A stretch of DNA of 25,075 bases from Bacteroidales bacterium 52_46. GTDB lineage: Bacteria > Bacteroidota > Bacteroidia > Bacteroidales > Muribaculaceae. The stretch is from positions 128,990-154,064 of the forward strand of contig MNQK01000028.1 of assembly GCA_001915385.1 (NCBI GenBank), in the 5' to 3' direction. A program made the translations under genes and the position numbers. Positions 1 through 6,998 of this stretch are shown piece after piece. Each line of letters opens with the position of its first letter. Position 1 is the stretch's first letter. The notes beneath the pieces were generated by a model. It saw only the letters and a list, made by a program, of their open reading frames with translations, did not search any database and had not been told where the DNA came from.

Positions 1-95
1 TCGGTCACATAGCTCGCTATGCTCCCTCCTCAAAAACAAAAATTTATCTAAAAGATACATCACTCAGTGTTTAACTTTTGTTATGAGACACCCTC
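1..95 (-). mobile_element. Possible insertion-sequence terminus (partial)
   Basis: Read on the minus strand, bases 80-95 spell GAGGGTGTCTCATAAC, which resembles the terminal inverted repeats of several Bacteroidales insertion sequences as I remember them. If so, the element extends leftward out of the window and ends about 80 bp before the beta-lactamase start. The interior has a hairpin (catagc/gctatg near 7-20) and no ORF. Neither the opposite terminus nor a transposase is visible, so this is a resemblance and not a demonstrated element. Confidence 0.3.
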
Positions 96-120
96 TTATT
101 ATTAACAACTCTATTGCATG

Positions 121-152
121 ATTGGTTTTTTTATGAAAATGTCATAATTTTG
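121..152 (+). promoter_or_regulatory. Bacteroides-type promoter for the beta-lactamase
   Basis: A -7 element TAATTTTG (145-152) fits the Bacteroidetes consensus TAnnTTTG. Exactly 20 nt upstream is ATTG (121-124), three of four bases of the -33 TTTG. Transcription would start near 158, giving a leader of only about 18 nt. The promoter lies outside the putative insertion-sequence end at 1-95, so the gene does not obviously depend on that element. Confidence 0.55.
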
Positions 153-176
153 CCAATTATAAAAATTAGCTGAAAT

Positions 177-1148
177 ATGAAGAAAATTATAAGCCTGTTT
201 GGTGTACTGCCACTCATGGCAGCCTCGCTGCTGGGCAGCTGCTCAGGCTCGAAGGCTAACCGCGCCGAAGCCTCACCGTCACCGCGTGAGACAATGATTG
301 ACCAACTTCGCGATTCACTGTCACATATCGCCGGAGAGTATCCCGGGGAAATCGGCATAGCGTTGCTGACATCGGCCGGCGATACCGTCGTTGTGGCCGA
401 CGAGGACAAATATCCCCTCATGAGCGTGTTCAAGCTCCATCAGGCAATATCGTTGTGCCGTCTGTTTGATGAGCAGGGCGCATCGCTTGACACCGTCCTC
501 GAAATCCCTCGCCGTAAGCTCAATCCCGCCACATGGTCGCCGATGCTTAAGGATTACACTGCCGACCCCATACGTATTTCGGTGCGTGACATGCTGCGAT
601 ATACGCTGACTCAAAGCGACAACAATGCCAGCAACTATCTGTTTGAGACGGTCGAGCCCGTCGCCGCTGCCGACAGTTTTATATCTACGATTATACCCCG
701 CGCCGGTTTCCGTATCGTTGCCACCGAGGCCGAAATGTTTGACAATCATGCCCTTTGCTACGAAAACCATTCGTCGCCTCTCGGAGCCGCGTTGCTGATT
801 GACAGGCTTTTTACCGACAGCATAATCGATACTGCCTCGCGCGACTTCATCTGCACCACTCTCGGCCAATGTACCACAGGCACCGACCGCATCGTCGCTC
901 CGCTTGCCGGCAAGGATGGAGTGACCGTAGCACATAAGACCGGTTCCGGCTTCCGCAACGCCGACGGCATCCTCTGTGCCCACAATGATGTGGCATTTGT
1001 CACCCTCCCCGACGGCACATCCTACTCGCTTGCCGTATTTGTAAAAGACTTCAACGGCTCCGAACAGGAAGCCGCCAGAGCCATAGCCCGCATATCATCG
1101 ACCATCTATACCGCCCTGACATCGGTTTCCTCCACCGCTGCAAAATAA
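177..1148 (+). CDS. bla: Class A beta-lactamase (subclass A2, CfxA/CepA-like)
   Basis: This is a serine beta-lactamase that would hydrolyse beta-lactams in the periplasm. All class A motifs are visible: Ser83-Val-Phe-Lys86 (nucleophile, SxxK), Ser147-Asp148-Asn149 (SDN), a general-base candidate Glu184 and Lys254-Thr-Gly (KTG). The N-terminus is a signal peptide with a lipobox-like L19-G20-S21-C22, so the protein may be a lipoprotein; processing by signal peptidase I is the alternative. Its 323 aa match the roughly 300-320 aa of Bacteroidales A2 enzymes such as CfxA and CepA. The start follows a TAnnTTTG promoter and is the only one that includes the signal peptide. A Nim-like gene follows after 14 bp on the same strand, so the two are probably co-transcribed. 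The exact subfamily and substrate range cannot be judged by eye. Confidence 0.93.
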   Translation: MKKIISLFGVLPLMAASLLGSCSGSKANRAEASPSPRETMIDQLRDSLSHIAGEYPGEIGIALLTSAGDTVVVADEDKYPLMSVFKLHQAISLCRLFDEQGASLDTVLEIPRRKLNPATWSPMLKDYTADPIRISVRDMLRYTLTQSDNNASNYLFETVEPVAAADSFISTIIPRAGFRIVATEAEMFDNHALCYENHSSPLGAALLIDRLFTDSIIDTASRDFICTTLGQCTTGTDRIVAPLAGKDGVTVAHKTGSGFRNADGILCAHNDVAFVTLPDGTSYSLAVFVKDFNGSEQEAARAIARISSTIYTALTSVSSTAAK

Positions 1149-1162
1149 AAACAGTCCCCGCT

Positions 1163-1645
1163 ATGCGACAAATGAGGAAAATCAACCGGCGTAAAGACGC
1201 CGACTGGGCCTTTGAGGTATTCGACAAAGCGCCCTACGTTACTGTTAGTATGGTACGTCCCGACGGCACACCTTACGGTCTGCCGCTCTCGCTCGTGCGT
1301 AAAGATGATACGACATTCTATTTTCATTGTGCCTCCGAAGGCGAAAAAATCGATTGCTTCCGTCACAACCCCGTCGTTAGCCTCTCAGCTGTCAGTCGGT
1401 GTACGCCGCGCTATGAGGAGGGAAAGAATAACTTTACCGAATATTTCCATTCGGCCATTGCGCTCGGCCGTGTCGACATAGTGGTCGACCCCGGGGAAAA
1501 ACGCGAGGCCCTGCGTCTCCTTTGCGAGCGTTTCCTGACCAAATATATGCAGCACTTCGACGAAGCAGTAGCCCGCAGCCTCGCCATAACGACAGTGGTG
1601 CGCGTCACTCTTACCGAACCGCCTGTCGGCAAATGCAAATCGTGA
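1163..1645 (+). CDS. Pyridoxamine 5'-phosphate oxidase-like flavoprotein of the Nim (nitroimidazole resistance) family
   Basis: A 160-aa split-barrel FMN-binding protein. It shows the Nim-family layout: N-terminal MRQMRKINRR, a strand with P-Y-G-L-P-L-S (37-43), then F-Y-F-H55-C-A-S-E-G-E-K-I-D (52-64), where H55 sits where I place the cofactor-site histidine of NimA, and later F-T-E-Y-F-H-S-A-I-A-L-G. Nim proteins are credited with reducing 5-nitroimidazoles to harmless amines, but many chromosomal homologues have no proven resistance role, so resistance is inference. The gene begins 14 bp after the beta-lactamase stop with no separate promoter visible. It ends 35 bp from the convergent acetyltransferase, and no clear terminator lies between them. 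Confidence 0.85.
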   Translation: MRQMRKINRRKDADWAFEVFDKAPYVTVSMVRPDGTPYGLPLSLVRKDDTTFYFHCASEGEKIDCFRHNPVVSLSAVSRCTPRYEEGKNNFTEYFHSAIALGRVDIVVDPGEKREALRLLCERFLTKYMQHFDEAVARSLAITTVVRVTLTEPPVGKCKS

Positions 1646-1680
1646 CCCTGCAATAGAAGTCCGGGAAGTCCTGTAAAACG

Positions 1681-2142
1681 CTATTCTCCGGTGGCACCTG
1701 TGCGCCGGTTCATGAGTGAAAGATGCAGTATCGGATACGGTCGTCCGGCCTCGTCCGTGGCGTCGCGGCTCTCTATTGCAAATCCTTTCGCATTATAAAA
1801 TTTCGTGGCTGATGGATTCTGCTCGTTGACATCAACCTTTACCGCGCCGCGTTCTATCGCGAAATCTACGAGCGCCGACCCGTACCCGTGCCTCAGGCTG
1901 TCGCTGTCGACAAACAGCATCTCAATCCTGTCACCCGACATGCCTATGAATCCTCTCGTGCGGCCATCGTCCGTGACGGCGCCATAGAGTTCGACCTGCG
2001 GGAAATAATCGCTTGCCAGCACTCTCTTTATGTCGCTGATGACATCTTCCGTCAGAAAATCATGCGTGGCTCTTACCGAACGTTCCCATATTCCCGTAAG
2101 AACGGGATACTCCTCCATGTTGCATTTTACAATCTTCATCAT
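1681..2142 (-). CDS. GNAT-family N-acetyltransferase (YjaB-like)
   Basis: A 153-aa acetyl-CoA-dependent acetyltransferase. It matches the E. coli YjaB pattern over its length: an early W-E-R-S-V-R-A-T-H-D-F-L, the GNAT motif A region I-E-M-L-F-V-D-S-D with R-H-G-Y-G-S-A-L as the CoA pyrophosphate loop (Q/RxxGxG/A variant), then V-N-E-Q-N-P-S-A-T-K-F-Y and G-F near residues 109-126, and a C-terminal G-R-P-Y-P-I-L-H-L. The substrate is unknown. The gene starts with two adjacent ATG codons. A TAnnTTTG element (TATTTTTG, 2147-2154) sits immediately upstream, which would place the transcript start at or within the first codon. It is convergent with the Nim-like gene. Confidence 0.85.
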   Translation of the reverse strand: MMKIVKCNMEEYPVLTGIWERSVRATHDFLTEDVISDIKRVLASDYFPQVELYGAVTDDGRTRGFIGMSGDRIEMLFVDSDSLRHGYGSALVDFAIERGAVKVDVNEQNPSATKFYNAKGFAIESRDATDEAGRPYPILHLSLMNRRTGATGE

Positions 2143-2172
2143 ACTGCAAAAATAATATTTTTAGGCCTCAAT

Positions 2173-2335
2173 CCGAAATTATAGTGCATCTTACAGTTCC
2201 CATTTAATATCACTTTCCGCGGTTAAAAACCGCGGCTACTATAACACCCTATGAGGTAACCACGTAGTAGCCGCGGTTTTTAACCGCGGACAACAAAGCC
2301 GGCAATTTCTATATTGACATGCACTGCAATTTCGG
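2173..2335. repeat. Nested palindromic repeat (MITE/BIME-like)
   Basis: The core is a perfect 26-nt inverted repeat: left arm 2216-2241, right arm 2265-2290, 23-nt loop. Each arm also folds on itself (ccgcggtt-aaa-aaccgcgg). Outside it, 2173-2189 and 2319-2335 form a second inverted pair with 15 of 17 bases matching. A further inverted pair, gacatgcact/agtgcatgtc, overlaps and extends past the right side (about 2315-2360). No ORF is present. It fills most of the 331-bp gap between the acetyltransferase start and the protease stop. Confidence 0.8.
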
Positions 2336-2417
2336 CCTGAGCCATTTTTAGTGCATGTCTGAAAATAAAGTCCGGGCTTGTTTGTCTACCGTAGTCCGGA
2401 CATTACGGAAATAAAAT

Positions 2418-2445
2418 ACCGGCCGCGATGACTGTCGCGGCCGGT
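2418..2445 (-). terminator. Rho-independent terminator of the M16 protease gene
   Basis: An 11-bp perfect stem (2418-2428 with 2435-2445, loop tgactg) made of accggccgcga and its complement. On the minus strand it is followed by tattttattt. It lies 28 bp past the protease stop. Four T residues follow on the plus strand as well, so it could work weakly in both directions. Confidence 0.8.
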
Positions 2446-2473
2446 TTTGTCGTATTGAAAATCCCTGACAGGA

Positions 2474-5296
2474 TTATTTTGCTGCCTCGGGGTCAAGTAT
2501 TACTATCGCGTAGTTGCCCTGTGCCATAAGGTCGGTGAGGAACTGCTGCACGTCGGCGACAGTGATTGACTGCAAAGTCTCCACGTTGCCGTTGAACGTA
2601 TCGACACCGTTTTCTGTCCAGCCGCTGATTGCGCTCATCCAGCTGCTGTTCTTCTCTTTGCCTTCGTTGGCCGATTTGACCATGAATTCAATCACCTTGT
2701 TGAGCTCTTCCTGAGTTACATTACCCTTCATGCGCTCGATTTCGGCTGCGATGAAGTCGAGGACTTCCTGCTTCATTTCCGGTTTCATGGGGAACTGCGA
2801 TGCAAGCTGCGTGTTCTTGCCGGGCATGCGGTTCATGGAGCCGTAAGCGCCGATAGAATAGACAGCGCCCATATCCTCTCTCACAGTGTCGAGAAGACGC
2901 TTTGAAAGTATCTGGCCGGTGATTGAGGCAAGACTTGCGTTCTTGGCGTTGTAGGGCATCTCGGCAGTAGCCATCACGACAGCGTAGGTCTGCGGGGTTT
3001 CCATCTTGGTGGTATAGGTATCGTCGATTTTACCGTCGCGTATCACGAGGCTCTTGTCGATTTTCACCTCTTTTGCTGCTTTCGAGGCATCAGCCGGAAG
3101 GGTTGCGATATATTGCTCTGCGAGCGGACGGAATGTATCCATATCGATATTGCCTACGAATACGAATGTATAGTCGGCGGCATTAGATGTGGCGTCATGG
3201 ATGATGTTGAGGATATTCTCGCGGTTGGCTGCCTCTACCTCTTCCGAAGTGATGGGTAGACGGCGGGGATTGGCGAACAGGCTCTTGGCGACGTCGCGGC
3301 CGAATATGTATTGCGGGTTCGACTCCTGATTGCGCAGCACGCCTGCATATTTGCTCTGGAGCGCCTTGAAGTCATCCTCGGTGATAGTCACATCGGTCAT
3401 CGTCATGTAGAGGAGTTCCATGAGGGTGGGGAGGTCTTTCGGAGTGGTGATACCTGCGATTTCACTCTCTAAGTTGCCGATTTCGAGGCTTATGTTAGCC
3501 TGCTTGCCCGACAGGTATTTCTGGAGGTCGATTTCGGTATAGTCGCCCAGACCGTTCGACGAGAGTACAAGTTCGATATTCTTGATGTCGGTGTCATTCT
3601 CGGCCGAAAGGGGAGCGGTGCCGCGGAATGCCGTACCGGTAAACATTATTTCGTCGGCTTTGAACTTCGTCGGCTTCACTATCACCTTCACGCCGTTGGA
3701 GAGTGTCAGCTCGGTGGCGCCCCACTGTTCGAGTGCCTTTTCCGATACGATTTTGCCTGCTGCGGGAAGATTGGGGATGAGGGGCTCGGCCTTCATCTCA
3801 TCGACGTATGCCTCGAGAGTCTCTCCGTCGACAGCTTTCATGGCTGCTGCAAATTCCTCCTGGGTGGGAAGAGCCACGCCCTCTTTTTCGGGCAGAAGTG
3901 CCCATACCACGCGGTTGTTGTCGGTGATAAGCTCGGGAAGCACCGAGTTGATCATCTCCACGTTGAGCATCGGCACGATCATCTGCATGAGCTGATACTC
4001 GTCCTCGATGGAGGGGATAGGCTCGTTGTCGATGAAGTGACGTACATATTCATTTACATACGGCTCGTTCTCACGGTCGTTACGGTTGTTGTATGCACGT
4101 TCGAGCTGCGACATGTATTCGTCTTTGGCGCGCTGGTATTCACCTACGGTAAATCCGCTCTGTTTTGCGCGGAGAGCTTCGCGGTAGATTGCCTGGAGCA
4201 CGGGAGTGAGGTCGGGGTCTTTGCCTACGCCTACAAATGCCAGCGCGTCCTTTGTCTTGGCAAGGAGGAAATCATCGTTAAACACCAGCGCCTGTGCGAA
4301 CGGTGCGTCAGGCTTGTTGGCAAGGTCGCTGAAACGGTTGTTGAGCATCGAGGTAATCATGTTCATGACATACTTCTGCACTAAGTATGACATGTTACCC
4401 TTCATCTCTTTGGGGAAGGGGTCGCTCTTGAAGTAGAGCCATACAAGAGAGTTCTGCTGCTCCTTGTCGGCGCCGATGGCATAGATTGTGCCTTCGTTGT
4501 CGGGAACGGGGAAATATACACGTTCGGGAGCGTCGACCGGCATCTCGATGTCCGAGAACATCTCCTTGATTTTGCCTTCGATACGGTCCACGTCGATGTC
4601 GCCGACCACGATAATACCCTGCTGGTCGGGACGATACCATGCTTCATAATAGTCGCGGAGTGCCTGATAGGGGAAATTGTCAACCACTTCCATCGTGCCG
4701 ATAGGCAGACGGTAGGCATACTTGCTGTCGGGATAGATGGTCGGCAGCAGGTTTTCGAGGATACGCATCTGGCCTACGTTGCGCGAACGCCACTCCTCAT
4801 GTATCACGCCGCGTTCCTTGTCTATCTCCTCATCTTCGAGAAGAAGGTTGTTGGCCCAGTCGTGGAGTATAAGAAGGCATGAATCCTGCACTGCCTCGCG
4901 TGCCACGGGCACGTTGGAGATATTGTATACCGTCTCGTCGACAGCGGTATAGGCATTCAGGTTCTGACCGAACTTCACGCCCACTGTCTCAAGCCAGTTG
5001 ATGATACCGTTGCCGGGGAAATTCTTTGTGCCGTTGAAGCACATGTGCTCCAGGAAGTGTGCCAGACCGCGCTGGTTGTCCTCCTCAAGAATACTGCCCA
5101 CTTTCTGCGCGATGTAGAAATCGGCCTGTCCCTTGGGTTTCTCATTGTGGCGGATGTAATAGGTAAGTCCGTTGGGAAGTGTGCCGATGCGCACTGCCGA
5201 ATCCACCGGAAGCGGCATGTCCTGTGCCGACGCCGTTGCATGGAGCATCACAAAAGCTCCGACAAGCATTAACGCCTTTTTGAAAAATTTTTTCAT
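2474..5296 (-). CDS. Secreted M16-family zinc metallopeptidase (two-module pitrilysin/insulinase-like)
   Basis: A 940-aa exported protease. The signal peptide is residues 1-25 (lysine-rich start, hydrophobic core, cut near ASA-QD). The zinc site is the inverted motif H80-F-L-E83-H84 with the third ligand Glu161 in E-R-G-V-I-H-E-E-W, the usual 76 residues after H84. The first catalytic module covers about 35-260. A second, inactive-type module begins near 545 (L-T-L-S-N-G-V-K-V-I-V-K-P) and carries the R/Y-type segment R-E-D-M-G-A-V-Y near 800. The length is typical of Bacteroidetes full-length M16 enzymes that degrade peptides in the periplasm. It is monocistronic, with a TAnnTTTG element (TATTTTTG, 5330-5337) upstream and a strong terminator downstream. 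The substrate is not known. Confidence 0.95.
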   Translation of the reverse strand: MKKFFKKALMLVGAFVMLHATASAQDMPLPVDSAVRIGTLPNGLTYYIRHNEKPKGQADFYIAQKVGSILEEDNQRGLAHFLEHMCFNGTKNFPGNGIINWLETVGVKFGQNLNAYTAVDETVYNISNVPVAREAVQDSCLLILHDWANNLLLEDEEIDKERGVIHEEWRSRNVGQMRILENLLPTIYPDSKYAYRLPIGTMEVVDNFPYQALRDYYEAWYRPDQQGIIVVGDIDVDRIEGKIKEMFSDIEMPVDAPERVYFPVPDNEGTIYAIGADKEQQNSLVWLYFKSDPFPKEMKGNMSYLVQKYVMNMITSMLNNRFSDLANKPDAPFAQALVFNDDFLLAKTKDALAFVGVGKDPDLTPVLQAIYREALRAKQSGFTVGEYQRAKDEYMSQLERAYNNRNDRENEPYVNEYVRHFIDNEPIPSIEDEYQLMQMIVPMLNVEMINSVLPELITDNNRVVWALLPEKEGVALPTQEEFAAAMKAVDGETLEAYVDEMKAEPLIPNLPAAGKIVSEKALEQWGATELTLSNGVKVIVKPTKFKADEIMFTGTAFRGTAPLSAENDTDIKNIELVLSSNGLGDYTEIDLQKYLSGKQANISLEIGNLESEIAGITTPKDLPTLMELLYMTMTDVTITEDDFKALQSKYAGVLRNQESNPQYIFGRDVAKSLFANPRRLPITSEEVEAANRENILNIIHDATSNAADYTFVFVGNIDMDTFRPLAEQYIATLPADASKAAKEVKIDKSLVIRDGKIDDTYTTKMETPQTYAVVMATAEMPYNAKNASLASITGQILSKRLLDTVREDMGAVYSIGAYGSMNRMPGKNTQLASQFPMKPEMKQEVLDFIAAEIERMKGNVTQEELNKVIEFMVKSANEGKEKNSSWMSAISGWTENGVDTFNGNVETLQSITVADVQQFLTDLMAQGNYAIVILDPEAAK

Positions 5297-5329
5297 CTGC
5301 TAATTATTTTGAAATGTAATTGTTGATTG

Positions 5330-5337
5330 CAAAAATA
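5330..5337 (-). promoter_or_regulatory. Promoter -7 element of the M16 protease
   Basis: TATTTTTG on the minus strand fits TAnnTTTG and lies 33 bp upstream of the start codon. No good -33 TTTG is seen at the usual distance, so only the -7 half is supported. Confidence 0.45.
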
Positions 5338-5392
5338 AAGTCGGTATCTGATAATCAGGGTGCTGCAATGCCACAAAAATTCAGCTGATGGT

Positions 5393-5474
5393 GTAGGGAT
5401 GCACGGTTCGTGCGTCCGATAATCAACTGACGGTCAGTCCCTGTTTCGCGGACGCACGAGCCGTGCGTCCCTAC
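5393..5474. repeat. Long inverted repeat (26-bp arms)
   Basis: Arms 5393-5418 and 5449-5474 pair over 26 bp with two G-U type mismatches, around a 30-nt loop. Each arm begins or ends with gtaggga(c/t)gcacgg and contains a self-complementary centre. The outer gtagggacgc edge also appears in the repeats at 18550 and 19219, so this may be a distant relative. It lies between the protease promoter and the tRNA terminator; no gene is present. Confidence 0.75.
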
Positions 5475-5578
5475 TTTTTGGAAATGCCACATCATCACCA
5501 TGATACCATCACATACTAATACGCAAATATACAAAAAATGTTACACCTCAACCCAAAAAAATCATAAAATAATGATAA

Positions 5579-5609
5579 AGAGAGAAATCCACTCAATGGA
5601 TTCCTCTCT
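5579..5609 (-). terminator. Terminator downstream of tRNA-Leu
   Basis: Arms 5579-5591 and 5597-5609 form a 13-bp stem with one G-U pair and a 5-nt loop. On the minus strand it is followed by an AT-rich stretch with T-runs (5541-5578). It starts 11 bp after the tRNA 3' end. Confidence 0.75.
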
Positions 5610-5619
5610 TTATGTCGCG

Positions 5620-5703
5620 TGCTCGAAGCGGGACTCGAACCCGCACAGCTGCAATAGCCAAAGGATTTTAAGTCCTTCGTGTCTACCATTCCACCATTCG
5701 AGC
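5620..5703 (-). tRNA. tRNA-Leu (anticodon UAA)
   Basis: The minus strand folds into a class II tRNA of 84 nt. The acceptor stem is GCTCGAA/TTCGAGC with discriminator A at 5620. The anticodon stem AAGGA/TCCTT encloses the loop CTTAAAA, giving anticodon TAA. A long variable arm follows, and the T arm is GCGGG-TTCGAGT-CCCGC. The CCA end is not encoded, since the next bases are CGC. A near-perfect promoter lies just upstream (5720-5751) and a hairpin terminator downstream, so it is a single-gene unit. Confidence 0.96.
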
Positions 5704-5719
5704 AGCCTGTTAGTGCCCG

Positions 5720-5751
5720 CAAAGATAACCTTTTTTTATTTATCCTGCAAA
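5720..5751 (-). promoter_or_regulatory. Canonical Bacteroides promoter of tRNA-Leu
   Basis: TTTG (5748-5751) and TATCTTTG (5720-5727) are separated by exactly 20 nt, matching the TTTG-N(19-21)-TAnnTTTG consensus in full. The predicted start is near 5713, about 10 nt before the mature tRNA. The -33 box lies 5 nt beyond the toxin stop codon. Confidence 0.85.
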
Positions 5752-5756
5752 TCTTT

Positions 5757-6044
5757 TTATCGTTTGGCACCTTTTCCAAATAATTCTGAATGTGAGCCAA
5801 GACGTACTAAGTCAATATCATTAGTTTCTTCATCTATCCATATTAGAAGAAAATCACCTTGAATATGGCACTCCATGCATCCGGAATAATCGTTGCTCAG
5901 CGTATGGGACTTATATTCTTCCGGAATAGGAATCTCATTTTCAAGCAGGTTAAGCACCTTTAACAACGCATTTACTTTTTTCGGATTATTTTTTATGCGT
6001 TTTAAATCTTTTTTATATTGGGTCGACGGCCTTAACTTCTTCAT
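5757..6044 (-). CDS. Type II toxin, YafQ/RelE-superfamily mRNA interferase
   Basis: A 95-aa basic protein. It aligns with YafQ: an N-terminal Y-K-K-D-L-K-R, then Y-K-S-H47-T-L, E-C-H60-I-Q-G-D64-F65 and G-S-H85-S-E-L-F89-G. These correspond to the YafQ active-site set His50, His63, Asp67, Trp68, His87 and Phe91, except that the Trp is Phe here. YafQ-type toxins cut mRNA on the ribosome. The start overlaps the antitoxin stop by 4 nt (ATGA), a typical coupled toxin-antitoxin layout. The pair is visibly richer in A+T than its neighbours, which suggests transfer. It lies directly upstream of the tRNA-Leu promoter. Confidence 0.88.
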   Translation of the reverse strand: MKKLRPSTQYKKDLKRIKNNPKKVNALLKVLNLLENEIPIPEEYKSHTLSNDYSGCMECHIQGDFLLIWIDEETNDIDLVRLGSHSELFGKGAKR

Positions 6045-6298
6045 AATCCCATGGATTTGAACATGGCTTCCGGAGATGAAGTATCAATGGGGGGAACGTC
6101 TCTTAATTTTCCGCTGCGGGCTTCTTCAATTGCAGCTTTGGTGATTTCGTTAGGTTCATTGTATGCTACATCAAGCAATATGCACTCAACGAAATTATTC
6201 AGACTCCTGTGTTCCCGTTTGGCCATTTCTTTTAAACGTTCTATAAGGTCTGTGTTCAGACGGAACATCGTGGCTTTCTTTTGTATTGCTGCTTCCAT
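6041..6298 (-). CDS. Type II antitoxin, ribbon-helix-helix (DinJ/RelB-like)
   Basis: An 85-aa protein starting MEAAIQKKATM. The beta strand K-A-T-M-F-R-L-N-T is followed by two helices (D-L-I-E-R-L-K-E-M-A-K-R and S-L-N-N-F-V-E-C-I-L-L), the ribbon-helix-helix DNA-binding fold. The C-terminal acidic tail is the likely toxin-binding part. A longer reading starting at 6331 is possible, but its first codons overlap the TATATTTG -7 element at 6318-6325, so the internal ATG at 6298 is the better start. Antitoxins of this class repress their own promoter and neutralise the toxin encoded immediately downstream. Confidence 0.85.
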   Translation of the reverse strand: MEAAIQKKATMFRLNTDLIERLKEMAKREHRSLNNFVECILLDVAYNEPNEITKAAIEEARSGKLRDVPPIDTSSPEAMFKSMGL

Positions 6299-6317
6299 AG
6301 CGCTATCATTTTGTTTG

Positions 6318-6349
6318 CAAATATATAACATTTATATTATTCTAACAAA
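6318..6349 (-). promoter_or_regulatory. Promoter of the toxin-antitoxin operon
   Basis: TTTG (6346-6349) and TATATTTG (6318-6325) lie 20 nt apart, a full match to the Bacteroidetes consensus. The predicted start is near 6311, leaving a short leader before the ATG at 6298. The antitoxin probably binds over this site (inference from the family). Confidence 0.75.
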
Positions 6350-6387
6350 AAATAGATATGAAAAGATTTTTTGCAGTCACGGTTTGC

Positions 6388-6882
6388 TTACTGCTTTCCG
6401 CCGGCCTTCTCCACAAACAGTTTTCTGCCCTCAAACGCCTCAAGTTCCGCGATAAATTCTTGCGGTATCTCGGTCCCCCGGGCTGTTTTCGGGTCAAATC
6501 CGGCCATGATTGTCGTGGCGATGCACTTCACGTCGCCGTTGGTCGGATTGTATATGCGCTGCTCCATGCACAGGCTTCGGTGCGATACTCTTGTCACGGT
6601 CGTGGCAGCCTCCAGCGGCTCGTTGAAATAACCCGGCGAATAAAACTGGCAGTTGATGTTCACGATAGCCACAGCTATGCCGCCTATCTCCACGCGTGCC
6701 GAAGTGGCGCCGGTCAGATATTCGGCCTTTGCCAGGTCAAAAAACGACAGATATACCGAGTTGTTGATATGCCCAAGTATATCAATATCGTTGAAACGTA
6801 CCTGCAGCGGCATCCTGTGGCTGAACTCGCACACGGGTGCCGGCACTTTCGGATTTTTACATTCAGGTAATTGGTATCTCAT
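6388..6882 (-). CDS. Acyl-CoA thioesterase, hotdog fold (4HBT/YbgC-FadM type)
   Basis: A 164-aa hotdog-fold protein. It has the family signature Q-V-R-F-N-D32-I-D34-I-L-G-H38-I-N-N-S-V-Y-L near residues 27-45, with the catalytic-type Asp and the G-H-x-N-N segment, followed by the long central helix F-F-D-L-A-K-A-E-Y-L. The strand region V-E-I-G-G-I-A-V-A-I-V-N-I-N-C-Q-F-Y is the usual second motif. It would hydrolyse acyl-CoA or acyl-ACP thioesters in the cytoplasm; the substrate is not predictable. It stands alone, and no TAnnTTTG promoter is clear upstream. Confidence 0.88.
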   Translation of the reverse strand: MRYQLPECKNPKVPAPVCEFSHRMPLQVRFNDIDILGHINNSVYLSFFDLAKAEYLTGATSARVEIGGIAVAIVNINCQFYSPGYFNEPLEAATTVTRVSHRSLCMEQRIYNPTNGDVKCIATTIMAGFDPKTARGTEIPQEFIAELEAFEGRKLFVEKAGGKQ

Positions 6883-6998
6883 TTTCGTATATATTAAACT
6901 TTTTTATAGTATATTATGCGATGTTGTAGGACTGCCTCAAAACGTAGGGAGGGTGTTGCAAAACTCGGCTTTAACTTTCCGCAAACCACCTCAACCTG

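Noticed and set aside
321..983. 220-codon minus-strand open frame
   Set aside because: Antisense shadow of the beta-lactamase, whose motifs are complete on the plus strand.
6299..6331. Longer N-terminus of the antitoxin starting at 6331
   Set aside because: The start codon and first codons overlap the -7 promoter element, and the ribbon-helix-helix domain is complete from the ATG at 6298.
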